Shown piece after piece: positions 20,001-29,144 of a stretch of DNA of 64,000 nucleotides; the first letter of the stretch is position 1; every line of letters begins with the position of its first letter. The stretch is from Phycisphaerae bacterium (GTDB lineage Bacteria > Chloroflexota > Anaerolineae > 4572-78 > J111): NCBI GenBank assembly GCA_028285035.1, contig JANQQF010000120.1, positions 186,001 through 250,000 on the forward strand. Reading direction: 5' to 3'. The translations under genes and the position numbers were made by a program. Under the pieces are notes generated by a model. It was not told the DNA's origin. It saw only the letters and a list, made by a program, of their open reading frames with translations, and did no database searches.

Positions 20001-20132
20001 ACCATTCTACGAACAGCTGCTGAAGAAATAGGTCAGGTAATGGGACGACCCACCACAGTTGTGATGGGCAATGGTGGTAAACAGATGCAAAAACCACAGG
20101 TGGCGGAAGAGTCAGAAGGAGCCTCAGGATGA
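14025..20132 (+). CDS. Giant soluble GAF/PAS sensor protein (2035 residues)
   Basis: No TM segment or signal peptide is seen, so it should be cytoplasmic. Approximate domain order: GAF (1-170), PAS (184-298), PAS (312-431), PAS (455-582), GAF (592-755), PAS (769-885), GAF (892-1058), PAS (1066-1181), PAS (1189-1311), PAS (1316-1440), GAF (1452-1615), GAF (1626-1792), GAF (1802-1968), and a short tail (VTAKVRSSMDVDTIL). Each PAS ends in an ITERK-type linker helix. The first, second and sixth PAS domains are close copies (WDWDIVNETLYWSPQ type), as are the last two GAF domains. There is no kinase, cyclase or DNA-binding domain. ATG overlaps the preceding stop (ATGA), with GGAG 7 nt upstream. Ligands unknown; PAS/GAF domains commonly bind haem, flavin or small molecules. 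Confidence 0.88.
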   Translation: MSVPPLPEHEADRLKALQSYDILDTEPEEAFDDLTRLASYICGVPIALVSLVDEHRQWFKSNIGLTEVSETHRDLAFCAYAVTQPDQTMIVSDTFQDERFAEHPLVEGDPNIRFYAGTPLVTPDGYALGTLCVIDREPRELNEEQVVALRTLGRQVMQRIELRRKTEQLEQTVVEQQKAEAALRFSEQRLEMATVNSNVGIWDWDIVNETLYWSPQLKADLGYADDELDIDFETFASLLHPDDTGTDEALQAHLTQNTPYDIEQRQRHKSGGYRWFRVQGQATFDENGKPLRMIGTSIDITERKQVEEALRVNEERLATATTNSGVFVWDWDMLADRLYWSPAFRSWLGYSEDELDLTYEGVTGLMHPDDSAATGKVVEAHLNDNAPYDIEQRILHKSGENLWIRSQGQAVYDDNGKPIRIIGTSVDITERKVAEAERERLLLETENALKEARETEDLLTTIIDATPDWIFVKDQDHRYQLVNQGYSNSLQIPKETFIGKNDLELGFPEDIVLGNEEKGIRGFWPDDDEIFATGQSKFIEIEPAEVEGQTVYLSTVKAPVYDEKGDVWGVLGYIRDITQREQVLQESEEQTRRLTLLNDLSQALSETTSEAEVRAVLADHVAKIIQGNRVSLTMITSEGNQLEVFALDGQKGVIPTGAKLSLAETLAGQAIQKRQVVIVPDITESHYVEMPKLRSENMVSIISAPLIVGDQILGTLNIASHQLDAYDERDERLLQQMASLIASMLENRRLFDEIQTTLEKLESRSRELRNQAQIIDSADILIGAADLEGNTIFLNRKGQKMLGFDQLSDVVGRPIIELTALSARDQLQQEILPQVFQNGNWRGESALQHSTGYEFPVEQSLFLVYDDQQEVQFIATSIFDITERKQAELALAKQAAELQTVTEVSTILASTLDEDKLLQQVVDLTKERFGLYHAHIYLLDETGESLHLTAGSGEAGRKMVTEDWNIPLDHKNSIVALTARKREGRIVNDVRATADFLANPLLPDTRSEMAIPVVAGTELLGVLDVQSDELDRFTEQDVRIQTSLALQVAAVLQNARQYQKTQQQTQRFEDVVSLASEFVWEVDLEGRYTYGSDSMFDILGYTSEELIGKTAYVHMTPEEAERTRPIFEEKLANQQSYSEIEVRFLAKEGHEITLLTSGLPVFDEQGGLKGYRGMTQDITERLQAEDALRISEERLALATANGRVGIWDWDIVNDTLYWSPQMKALAGYADDELEIDFEKFATMLHPDDTETQAAIDAHFNEGKPFIIEHLIRHKSGEYCWHLTQGETIFDDNGRPLRMIGTDTDINERKQIEEALRESQAEVEQLLEFSPEAIGVVNTQTGLFENVNAGSERLYGLPREELVKVGPAQMSPEFQPDGRPSAEKAGEKIKAALDGDRPVFEWVHRNAQGEDILCEIRLVGLTGSQNHLVRFSVTDIRERKKVEVERERLLAETETLYQMSRIFTEISDPREMSEAALAQYLEVVGVNQGGVMIYDEALTEGTLIAQMMNGAFVEPGLKIPVAGNPAVQKMIETKQPVAIDDALNDPLLEPIRELVLDLKYKSLLLVPILGHGQVIGVLGADSVEKKHHFTQRQIDFVQATAERFGLALANQNLFAQTEAARTQAEIQAQQLDVLYQMGQDLNEVESETEMFNVAASVVTQIFGSSRGSVALLDDTHNHFEILALKGNEAIPVGTQLPVENTMLGEVVKQRRTLVANDFEAAQWQNYFDLQGLAKQGLRSCMDVPLLVENRVIGTLNVASAQPHIYSTQDEILIGQIASLLASSIENRRLFTQTEAALEETEDYSQRLEQLYNLGRELSNVESEEAVFGLAAQMTAQIFEGDRGSVTLLNETGDKLEIFALKGNQAIPTGTILPLDKTSLNIAVRENRVLNIPDFTAKEWNHFAEVAALAKQGIRSSMNAPLVVQEKVIGTLNVASMQTYAYPSQYVNLIGSMASLIASTIENVRLLGQAQKRVERERLLREVTAKVRSSMDVDTILRTAAEEIGQVMGRPTTVVMGNGGKQMQKPQVAEESEGASG

Positions 20133-23100
20133 GCCAATCAATGTCTAAGAATGATGCTGAACAGAATATGGATAATCAACAAACATCTTCAAGCTATCTT
20201 TGTAGTCTGCTTTTTGATATTGCGGTTGAGGCCATTTTGATTTTGAAGAATGGTCAAATTATTGATGCAAATAAAAGTGCTGCGAAAATGTTTGGTTACC
20301 CTCAGGCAGAGCTTTTAGGTAAAACAGTTTTGGATGTTTCACTGGCTACGCAGCCTAATGGTGATGACTCAGGGAAACGATTGGGGCAGCATTTGGCAGC
20401 GGTTTTAGCAGGTGAAACCGTTTCTTTTGAGTGGGTTATTCAACACCTTGATGGCGACTCTTGTTGGACAGACGTAAACATTAGTAGCCTGAGTGTAGAG
20501 GGTGAGCAATATATCCGGGTTTCATTCCACGATATTTCACGATACAAAGAACAGATGAAACCCGATACGGCCGAGGTTGAGTTACTTCGCTTTATTGTTG
20601 ATACCTTACCCGAGCATATTTATGTTAAAGACACGCAAGGCCGATTTGTTTTTGGTAACCTAGCCACAGCCCAATCTTTAGGTGCATCAAGGACCTCCGA
20701 TATTGTGGGGAAAACGGATTTCGATTTCTCTCCTGCTGAATTTGCCGAACAGTTTCAGGCAGATGATCAAGCCTTCTTTACAGGAGATCAGGCCACACTC
20801 TACAAAGAAGATGAAATCTTGGATCAGATTACTAATGAACCTCGGTGGGTAGCCACTCGTAAAATTCTTTGGCGCAATGAGCAAGATCAAATTTTGGGGT
20901 TGGTTGGGATCAATCACGATATTACAGAAACAAAATTAGCCGAGCAAGAGCTAAACCGTTTGACCCGAGTTATAGAAGCAACCAGTGATTTCGTAGGTAT
21001 TTCAGATGCTGAAGGTATTCCGATCTATGTAAACGAGGCTGGACGAGCCATGGTTGGGATGTCGAATGACTTGGATGTTACAAAAATTCATATTGCAGAT
21101 TTTTATCCTGAAGCTGTCATTCCAAAGGTTGTAGAAGAATATTTACCTGCCACCGTTACTGAGGGCATATGGCGTGGCGAAAATGTTTTCCAACGACAGG
21201 ACGGTACAGAGGTACAAATTTCTCAGGTGATTATTGCCCATAAATCTGAAGATGGTACCGTACACAACTTTTCTACAATTGCTCGTGACATTACCGAGCG
21301 GAAACAGTTAGAAGCTCAAATTCGTCAATCACTAAAACGTCGTGAGAGCCAAGTACAAACAAGTACCGAGATTGCTCAACGAATTGCTTCGGCCCCAGAT
21401 CTGACTGAATTATTTATTCAGGTTGTTGATTTGGTTCAGCAACGGTTTGGCTATTATCACGCCCATATTTACACCATTGAACAGAATACCTTAATTATGC
21501 AAGCAGGTAGTGGAGAGATAGGCCGACAGCTAAAAGCGGCCGGCCACCTGATTCCTTTGCCTGCAAAACGAAGTATCGTTGCCCGCAGTGCCCGCAGTGG
21601 GCAGCCGATTTTGGTATCAGATGTAGGACAGGAGGCTGGCTGGTTGCCTAACAAGCTTCTGCCTCATACTAAGGCAGAGCTGGCTGTGCCGATTAAATTG
21701 GGGGAACAAGTATTGGGTGTCCTTGATGTCCAGAATGATGTGGTTGATAGTTTGACGAAAGAGGATCAATTAGTGCTTTTGGGATTGAGTGGTCAGATTG
21801 CAATCGCTATGGAAAGCACTCGATTGTTAAATGATACTAAAAACTCTGCCGATTTTTTCAATGCAGTGATCAATGCCTTGCCGGATCCCTTATTTGTAAA
21901 AGATAACGATCATCGTTGGTTGGTCTTAAATGATACGATGTCCCAATGGATGGGCCGACCCGCAACAGAATTTTTGGGAAAAAGTGATTATGATGTCTTC
22001 CCCTTGGAAGAGGCTGATATTTTTTGGGAGCAAGATAATAAGGTTTTTGCTAGCGAAGGGGCTATTGAAAACGAAGAGTTTTTTACCGATGCGACAGGAT
22101 TTAAGCGAACAATCTCAACCAAAAAAATCACTCATCAATTGCCAAATGGTGAGAGAATTTTGATTGGAACGATTCGGGATATTACCGAGCGCAAAAAAGT
22201 AGAAGAAACGTTACTAAATCGGGATGAACAATTTAAAAATACAATTGGCCAATTACCCATGGCCGTTGCCATTTCACGCCTTGGAGACGGCTCATTGCTA
22301 TATTTGAATAAAGCGTTTGGCCAATTTTTTGGCGGACCGATTGAGGATCTTGTTGAGTTAAAGGCCCCTGATTTCTATTACGATCCTGCTGATCGGGAAA
22401 AAGTTCTCGACGAGTTTAGGGAAAAAGGAAGCGTTGAGGTGCTTGAAATTCAATTTAAGCGGGTTGATGGGCAACCATTACCATCTACAATTTCGATTTA
22501 TCCCATCGAATTTATGGGCGAGTCGGTTTTCTTGTCAGTTTTCTATGATCTTTCTGAGCGAAAACGTACTGAAGATGCGCTAAGGCAAAGTGAGGCACAG
22601 TTACGAGCAATGCTGGAAGATCTGCCTATTCCAGTTACTATTTCTAATGAGATGGGGAATTTGAGATATTTCAATAATGCATTTAGCGACTTGTTTGGGG
22701 GGTCACATTCAGAATTGATGGCTCGCAATACCTCTAGTTTCTATGTTAATCAGGCGGATCGAACTCCGATTTTAGAAGCCTTTAGTCAAGATGGATTTGT
22801 CGAGAATCTTGAGATTAACTTTAAGAAGGTCAATGAAGAGATTTTTTCTGCAGCTCTTTCTCTACGTCCTATTATTTATGAAAACGAATCACTTTATCTT
22901 GCCGCCTTCTACGATTTGACCGAGCGAAAGCAGACAGAAGCAGTTCTTCAGGAAAATGAGTTGCTGCTGACACGGGCCCAACAGATGGCCAAGCTAGGCG
23001 TGTGGACGTGGGAGCCGGCGACTGATACAATAACTTGGACCGATCCGTTATTTGACATGCTTGGAGTACCCAAAGATACAGCCCTATCGTTTGATACCTA

Positions 23101-26100
23101 CATGGGTGTAGTTCACCCTGATGACCAAGAGCGGGTAGGGATAGTTATTCAAGAGGCAATGGCCAGCGAAAAATACACCTTTGAGTATCAGTTTAAGCTC
23201 GCTGATGGTTTAGGGTTAGTTTCGGTACTTGGCGAGATATTTCGAGATGAAGCTGGGCAACCCATTCGTTTAGTTGGTGTGGCACAGGATATTACCGAGC
23301 GAAAGCAGGCTGAGGCTGAACTGGAAGCACGAGTTAATGAGCTAGACAATCTGCAACGTTTGATGAGTCGTGAAGGTTGGCAAGCATTTCAGACAACGCG
23401 TTTTGATGCGGCGTTGGGATATCAATATGACCAAACGACCGTGCATCCAATTAATGGGGCCGAAGGGGAGGACTCTAAAAACAGCAATACTGCACCAGCT
23501 ACATCGCTCGATACTGACAATACGTTGACGAAAACGTTGTCAGTCCGTGGTGAAATTATAGGTAAGATTGGCATTCAAGATGATCCTGATCAGCCCTTAT
23601 TGGATGAGGATGAGGCATTCTTAACCGCTATTACAGATCAGGTCGCTGAGGCACTGGAGCGGGCTAGGTTACTGGAACAGACCCAAAAACGGGCTGTTGA
23701 GCTTGAAACGGTTATCGAGGTTGGTACCGTAGCCTCCAGTACCTTTGATGCAAATTATTTGATGCAAACAGTGGTTGATTTAACAAAAACGCGATTTGGG
23801 TTCTATCACGTGCATATTTATCGTCTTGATGAGACTGAACAGACGTTAGTTTTAGCAGCAGGGGCGGGTGAGATTGGTCAACAGATGATAAGTCAGGGGC
23901 ATGAGATTCCTTTAACACATCAGGCTTCAATTGTCGTTCAAACTGCCAAAACACGACAGGGTGTAATTATCAATGATGTGCAACAAGCCCCTCATTTTCT
24001 ACCCCACCCGCTTCTCCCAGAGACTAAATCTGAAATGGCTATTCCGATGTTGGTAGGGGATCAGGTGTTTGGCGTACTAGATATTCAATCTGATGTTGCT
24101 GGTCGCTTCTCTGAAGAAGATCGTCGTATCCATACGATTTTAGCGGCTCAAGTGGCTGCAGTGTTGCAAAACGTCGGCTTGTTTGAGCAAACGGAGCAAG
24201 CTTTAGCTGAGACAGAGATACTGTATCGGGTTGGAACGCAACTGAATGGAATCACCGATATTGCGGATGTGTTACAGATTATTGCTTTTCCCGAAATTGC
24301 TCCAAACATTGCCAGTATCTCATTAATGCTAATTGAGTCAGATGCACTGGGTCAACCTGAATGGGCTAGATTGGCCTCCGCCTCTATTTATGGTGAACCC
24401 ACCAATGATATTTTAGCAATGCCTATCGGAACTCGGATTCAATTGAGTGATTTTGCTTTGTCTCGATTATGGTTGGCTAACTCAGAGCGTGTTACGTTAA
24501 TTAGTGATACAGACCAGGATGAACAGTTGGATGATGAGCTACGAGAAATTTGTAAACAAGCCAGTGTTCACTCGATGGCAATTTTACCCTTGGTCTTGGG
24601 TGTACGTTGGGTGGGATTGATTAATATGATTTGGACCCAACCGCATCAGTTTACTGATAGAAATCAGCGACTTTTCCAGGCCATTTCTGGTCAAACCACC
24701 GTGGTTGTTAACAATTGGCTTTTATTACGTCAGGCTGAAGAGCGTGCACAGCAATTAGAACAAGTCGCTCAGTTGGAAACGGCCTTGTCGCAAGTGACGG
24801 ATGAGGCTAATATGCTGAACTTCCTGGGGGAGACGTTTGATTTAACCCATTGGGAGAAAATGACCCTGAATTATCTTGATGTTGATGAACAAAATAACAG
24901 CTTAGTCAGTGGCTATCTTGCGGCAACCTGGGAGAATGGGGTAGTGAATCAGGATGACGCTAGGTTGGGGCAGGTTTATGATGTACAAAGTTTACCCTTC
25001 TATGATTTATGGAGACATACAGCAACCAGGATTTTAGTGATTACAGATGTTCAAAATGACTCACGTTTAAGTCCAGTGATGCGCCAAATAGCACAGCGAC
25101 AAAATATACAAGCCGCTATTATCTTGCCTCTTTATTCGACAGGACGTTGGCAGGGAATGCTTCTGTTGAGCAGTTCAGAGCCTCGCGAGATTGCTTTATC
25201 TGAGCAAGATTTGTTCCAACAGGTTTTGGAGTCGTTATCGGTTCTGGTGACTGGACGTCGGGCTTATCTTGTCCAACAAACGGCTTTGGCTGAGACGGAA
25301 ATTCTATATCGTATCAGTCAGCGGATCAATGAGGCCAATGATTTGGAAGGTATCCTCACGGCAGTTGTCACAAGTGCGCCGTTGGGGGCAACTAATCGAG
25401 CTTTGTTAGCTTTACTTGAGCAAAATGACTTGGGACAAGCTGAAAGTTTGACTGTTGCCGCAGCGTGGTATAGCGGGCAAGGGGTTGCTCCAATGCCAAT
25501 AGGGACAAGCTATCCCCGAGAACTACTCAACACTGAGACAATTTTCTTAACCAAAACGCCGTTATTTTTAGAAAATGTGCAGTATGATGAGCGCGTTGAC
25601 GTTAATACGTTGGAAGTTATTAAAGCCTACAATACCTTGGCTATTGCAATTCTACCTTTATGGATTGGAGCACGACAAGTAGGGGTGCTTATATTTGAAG
25701 CTGAAGATTTGTATCGGTTTAGTGAGCAAGAGATGAGAATATACGCCTCTTTCTCACAACAGGTAGCTGTTGCAGTAGATAATCAACGGCTCTTATCTGA
25801 AACTCGACTGGCCCTTGATGAGGTGGAGAGAACCCAGCAACGTTATACATTACAAGCATGGGATACATACCAAGTGTCTCAACCGGTTCAAAGCCATGAA
25901 GTTGTCCGAGACGATGTAGCAGAGAATGGGAAGTTGGTTGCTTTAACGAACTCCACCGATTTGATTGTGCCGCTAAAGGTCCAGGATGTTGAGATAGGGG
26001 TCGTGGGGCTACAGGAAACAGACCACACTCGGGAGTGGTTGCCAGAAGAGATAGCCCTAATTGAAGCCGTTAGTTATGAGATAGCTCAATCGGCTGAAAA

Positions 26101-26275
26101 GTTGCGTCTGCTGGATGAAACCCAGCGTCGGGCTGCACGTGAGCAACGAGTGAATGAAATTAGCGATAAGATTCAAGGGGCCCAAACCTTGGAAGAAGCA
26201 TTAAAGATTGCGGTTCAGGAAGTTGGTATCAGCCTAAATTCACCACAAACTCGAATTCAATTAGGTATTGAGTAA
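20129..26275 (+). CDS. Giant soluble PAS/GAF sensor protein (2048 residues)
   Basis: Start ATG overlaps the previous TGA (ATGA) with GGAG upstream, indicating translational coupling. Approximate order: PAS (25-145), PAS (151-270), PAS (273-395), GAF (410-568), PAS (571-691), PAS (696-815), PAS (821-936), PAS (944-1061), Trp-led shortened GAF half (about 1075-1188), GAF (1191-1355), GAF (1360-1536), GAF (1544-1715), GAF (1721-1888), a second Trp-led half (about 1900-1995), and the shared tail (RAAREQRVNEISDKIQGAQ). No membrane segments and no output domain. The fifth and sixth PAS domains resemble each other closely (FYDLSERK and FYDLTERK endings). As the longest protein of the array it is probably an integrating scaffold or multi-input sensor (inference). 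Confidence 0.88.
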   Translation: MSQSMSKNDAEQNMDNQQTSSSYLCSLLFDIAVEAILILKNGQIIDANKSAAKMFGYPQAELLGKTVLDVSLATQPNGDDSGKRLGQHLAAVLAGETVSFEWVIQHLDGDSCWTDVNISSLSVEGEQYIRVSFHDISRYKEQMKPDTAEVELLRFIVDTLPEHIYVKDTQGRFVFGNLATAQSLGASRTSDIVGKTDFDFSPAEFAEQFQADDQAFFTGDQATLYKEDEILDQITNEPRWVATRKILWRNEQDQILGLVGINHDITETKLAEQELNRLTRVIEATSDFVGISDAEGIPIYVNEAGRAMVGMSNDLDVTKIHIADFYPEAVIPKVVEEYLPATVTEGIWRGENVFQRQDGTEVQISQVIIAHKSEDGTVHNFSTIARDITERKQLEAQIRQSLKRRESQVQTSTEIAQRIASAPDLTELFIQVVDLVQQRFGYYHAHIYTIEQNTLIMQAGSGEIGRQLKAAGHLIPLPAKRSIVARSARSGQPILVSDVGQEAGWLPNKLLPHTKAELAVPIKLGEQVLGVLDVQNDVVDSLTKEDQLVLLGLSGQIAIAMESTRLLNDTKNSADFFNAVINALPDPLFVKDNDHRWLVLNDTMSQWMGRPATEFLGKSDYDVFPLEEADIFWEQDNKVFASEGAIENEEFFTDATGFKRTISTKKITHQLPNGERILIGTIRDITERKKVEETLLNRDEQFKNTIGQLPMAVAISRLGDGSLLYLNKAFGQFFGGPIEDLVELKAPDFYYDPADREKVLDEFREKGSVEVLEIQFKRVDGQPLPSTISIYPIEFMGESVFLSVFYDLSERKRTEDALRQSEAQLRAMLEDLPIPVTISNEMGNLRYFNNAFSDLFGGSHSELMARNTSSFYVNQADRTPILEAFSQDGFVENLEINFKKVNEEIFSAALSLRPIIYENESLYLAAFYDLTERKQTEAVLQENELLLTRAQQMAKLGVWTWEPATDTITWTDPLFDMLGVPKDTALSFDTYMGVVHPDDQERVGIVIQEAMASEKYTFEYQFKLADGLGLVSVLGEIFRDEAGQPIRLVGVAQDITERKQAEAELEARVNELDNLQRLMSREGWQAFQTTRFDAALGYQYDQTTVHPINGAEGEDSKNSNTAPATSLDTDNTLTKTLSVRGEIIGKIGIQDDPDQPLLDEDEAFLTAITDQVAEALERARLLEQTQKRAVELETVIEVGTVASSTFDANYLMQTVVDLTKTRFGFYHVHIYRLDETEQTLVLAAGAGEIGQQMISQGHEIPLTHQASIVVQTAKTRQGVIINDVQQAPHFLPHPLLPETKSEMAIPMLVGDQVFGVLDIQSDVAGRFSEEDRRIHTILAAQVAAVLQNVGLFEQTEQALAETEILYRVGTQLNGITDIADVLQIIAFPEIAPNIASISLMLIESDALGQPEWARLASASIYGEPTNDILAMPIGTRIQLSDFALSRLWLANSERVTLISDTDQDEQLDDELREICKQASVHSMAILPLVLGVRWVGLINMIWTQPHQFTDRNQRLFQAISGQTTVVVNNWLLLRQAEERAQQLEQVAQLETALSQVTDEANMLNFLGETFDLTHWEKMTLNYLDVDEQNNSLVSGYLAATWENGVVNQDDARLGQVYDVQSLPFYDLWRHTATRILVITDVQNDSRLSPVMRQIAQRQNIQAAIILPLYSTGRWQGMLLLSSSEPREIALSEQDLFQQVLESLSVLVTGRRAYLVQQTALAETEILYRISQRINEANDLEGILTAVVTSAPLGATNRALLALLEQNDLGQAESLTVAAAWYSGQGVAPMPIGTSYPRELLNTETIFLTKTPLFLENVQYDERVDVNTLEVIKAYNTLAIAILPLWIGARQVGVLIFEAEDLYRFSEQEMRIYASFSQQVAVAVDNQRLLSETRLALDEVERTQQRYTLQAWDTYQVSQPVQSHEVVRDDVAENGKLVALTNSTDLIVPLKVQDVEIGVVGLQETDHTREWLPEEIALIEAVSYEIAQSAEKLRLLDETQRRAAREQRVNEISDKIQGAQTLEEALKIAVQEVGISLNSPQTRIQLGIE

Positions 26276-26284
26276 GGACTTGTT

Positions 26285-29077
26285 ATGATCGATCAAAACA
26301 GCCAGCTAACTATGACACCAAACGAAACTATAAACTATACCCGCCGTGTTCGACAGGTTGGTCTTGTTCTAACCATTGTAGCTGTTATAACAACGCTCTT
26401 TTATCTCTATCTTGCCTTGAGCGGAAGCCAGTGGCAGCTTTACGGGATAGTTGTTGCAGCTATGGTTACACTTCTAGGTGGTTTGGGTGGGCTTAGATTT
26501 GGTGGACAACAACGGATCGGGCTTGCCGCGTGGTCTGTCACGCTGGGGATTAGCCTGGCTTTTTTAACGTTTACAATTTTTATCGCTGATTTCGGATTAT
26601 TCCTAGGCGTTGTTACGGTTGTGATGACCTCAATGATTGCAAGCTATATATTGCCGCCGAGCCAAGTAGCGCGAGCTGTTGTTGTTAGTGTGATCTTTGG
26701 AGTCTTGATGGGTCTATTGGATGTTGTTCAGCCTGGGTTTCGCATTACAGAACCACGCCTAAATGCTTATGTTCCTATAGCACTCGGATTAATGATCCTG
26801 ATTTACGGGATTTATGTGGTGCGTCGGTTTCAGGATTTCTCCTTACGTACCAAATTGATTTTAATTTTTCTGGCGCTTGTGCTCATTCCTGAGGGGATAA
26901 TTACCTATGTTAATGCTGTTGGCATTGAAGGTGCTTTAAAGGATGAAGTTGATGAACGTTTGATGGGATCAGCCTCTCAAACTGCTGCTACTCTTGATGC
27001 GTTCTTTGACTTTAATCTGGAAGCGGTTAATGCTGAGGCTCAGTTTCCTGATTTTATTGCTGCGTTGTCAACTCAAAGTCATGAGCACGATCATGGTGAT
27101 GACCATCATGATGACCATGCTGCCATTCAAGCCGATGATTACTCGCATGTCACTGGGGCGTTGACTAGTCTCAACAATAGAAATGAAACCTTTATCAAGT
27201 CTTATGGACTACTTGATAAGGCGGGAATCAATATTGCAGACTCATCAGCAGACAATGTTGGTTTAAGTGAGGCGAACCAAGATTACTTTCAAACCCCTGT
27301 AGACACAGGTGAACCTTATGTTTCTCCGGTTCGATTTTCTGATCGTACAGGTGAACCAGAATTTTACTTTAGTGCCCCTACCCGTGATGAGATAGGAAAT
27401 ATTATTGGCGTGTTACGGGTCCGTTATGATGGTGCGATTCTTGAAGACCTCCTCAGGCAAAGTACGGAGCGTATAGTTGCCTTTAGTCTTGAAGAAGGCG
27501 ATGCTTCAATGACGCGCCCCCCATCGGTGATCCTGCTCGATGAAAATTACATTCGTCTTGTTGACTTGAGTGTTCCTAAATTAAATTACACATCGGTTAC
27601 CCCTTTTTCTGAAGTGGAGACCCGTCAATTACAAGCCTCTGGTCGATTGCCTGATGGTCCGGTAGATCAACTTTCAACGGATCTACCAGACTTTGCAATT
27701 GGTCTGGCTAATGCAGAAAAGAACCCTACAACTTTTACAGGTATTGCCCATCCTGATCAACCATTAGAGCAGGGAGCTGTTGTCAAACTGCAAACGCAAC
27801 CCGGCTGGTTGGTAGCCTTTGTCCAACCTCAATCTGTCTTTCTTGATACCGTGCAGAGGCAGGTCCAAACGACCATACTTTCTGCGATTATAATTGCTGG
27901 GGTAGCAGCTGTACTGGCTGTTGTTCTAGCCCAGCTTTTGGTTCGCCCTCTGATTCAGCTTACAGAATTAGCTCAGAAGGCTGCCTCAGGTGACTTATCA
28001 GGACGAGCATCAATTACAACCAGAGATGAGACTGGCCAACTTGCCGAGGCGTTTAATGGGATGACCAATCAGCTAAAAAACTTGGTTAACAGCTTGGAGA
28101 CTCAAGTGCAGGATCGAACGGCGGATTTATCAGTATCAATGGAATTGGGTCAACGTGCTGCGGCTATCCGAGATTTAGATGTTTTATTACCGACAATGGT
28201 TGATCAGATTTTGGATCGATTTGAATTGTATTATGTGCAAATTTATTTGATCGATGATGTTAGACAAAGGCTAAATTTAGCTGCCGGCACGGGCGAGGTT
28301 GGTGAAGAAATGTTGGCGCGACGCTATAGTTTCCCCATTGATCAAACCTCAATGATCGGGACTGTTGCTGCTACAAGTAAACCAATTGTTGTGCCTGATA
28401 TATCCCGGAATGACTTATATCGTCTCAACCCGCTACTCCCAGATACACGTTCCGAGTTGACCATTCCCTTGATTGTTGAAGCGCAGGTAATCGGAGTTCT
28501 AGATATGCAATGTACAAACTTAAATACATTTACAGAAGAAAACCTGACAGTGTTTGAGGCAATGGCTACACAGCTTGCTATTTCGATTGATAGTGCTAAA
28601 CAGTGGGCTGTTGCTCAAGAAGCCCAGCAACAGTTGGAGATTGTCGTAAACCGACTGACTCGTGATGCTTGGGCGACTAAACTTGAACAGGAAGATCAAC
28701 TGGGTTTTGTTTATGATCTTTCATCGACTCAACCAACGACAGAAAATGGGGATCAGGGTGGCGTGGTGGTCCCCGTGAAGGTCTCAAACCAGACGATTGG
28801 ACAATTGGCCGTTGAGCCACCTAAAGAGCGTCCTTTTAGTACAGATGAGATTGCTTTATTGACCGCTGTCGCTCGACAATTGGGGCAGAAAGCAGAAACA
28901 TTGCGGCTGTTTGACGCAACTCAGGCAACCGCCACTCGGGAGCAGTTGGCTCGTCAAATTGCCGATAAAGTTCGAGCTAGCCGTGATGTTGAAAGTGCGT
29001 TGAAAACAGCCGCAGAAGAGTTACGTAAAGCTTTGGGGACAACACGAACAGTGGTTGATTTCAGTGTGAAATCTTAG
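26285..29077 (+). CDS. Multi-TM plus Cache-HAMP-GAF sensor with a His/Asp-rich loop
   Basis: 930 residues. About five or six N-terminal hydrophobic segments (roughly 22-180) precede a further TM (about 190-212), an extracytoplasmic Cache region (about 216-520), another TM (about 529-556), HAMP (557-608), GAF (629-776), a Trp-led shortened GAF half (TRDAWATKL, about 826-878) and the shared tail. Within the Cache region, residues 266-278 hold six His and five Asp (HEHDHGDDHHDDH), a composition typical of transition-metal-binding loops in Zn, Ni and Cu proteins. This makes it a candidate periplasmic metal sensor (inference). AAGGA lies upstream of the ATG, 9 nt after the previous stop. Confidence 0.88.
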   Translation: MIDQNSQLTMTPNETINYTRRVRQVGLVLTIVAVITTLFYLYLALSGSQWQLYGIVVAAMVTLLGGLGGLRFGGQQRIGLAAWSVTLGISLAFLTFTIFIADFGLFLGVVTVVMTSMIASYILPPSQVARAVVVSVIFGVLMGLLDVVQPGFRITEPRLNAYVPIALGLMILIYGIYVVRRFQDFSLRTKLILIFLALVLIPEGIITYVNAVGIEGALKDEVDERLMGSASQTAATLDAFFDFNLEAVNAEAQFPDFIAALSTQSHEHDHGDDHHDDHAAIQADDYSHVTGALTSLNNRNETFIKSYGLLDKAGINIADSSADNVGLSEANQDYFQTPVDTGEPYVSPVRFSDRTGEPEFYFSAPTRDEIGNIIGVLRVRYDGAILEDLLRQSTERIVAFSLEEGDASMTRPPSVILLDENYIRLVDLSVPKLNYTSVTPFSEVETRQLQASGRLPDGPVDQLSTDLPDFAIGLANAEKNPTTFTGIAHPDQPLEQGAVVKLQTQPGWLVAFVQPQSVFLDTVQRQVQTTILSAIIIAGVAAVLAVVLAQLLVRPLIQLTELAQKAASGDLSGRASITTRDETGQLAEAFNGMTNQLKNLVNSLETQVQDRTADLSVSMELGQRAAAIRDLDVLLPTMVDQILDRFELYYVQIYLIDDVRQRLNLAAGTGEVGEEMLARRYSFPIDQTSMIGTVAATSKPIVVPDISRNDLYRLNPLLPDTRSELTIPLIVEAQVIGVLDMQCTNLNTFTEENLTVFEAMATQLAISIDSAKQWAVAQEAQQQLEIVVNRLTRDAWATKLEQEDQLGFVYDLSSTQPTTENGDQGGVVVPVKVSNQTIGQLAVEPPKERPFSTDEIALLTAVARQLGQKAETLRLFDATQATATREQLARQIADKVRASRDVESALKTAAEELRKALGTTRTVVDFSVKS

Positions 29078-29144
29078 CACAATCTGTTGAATGATTTGGC
29101 CATTCATATGGTGACTATAATTGTGAAGATAATTGGTAGATAAT

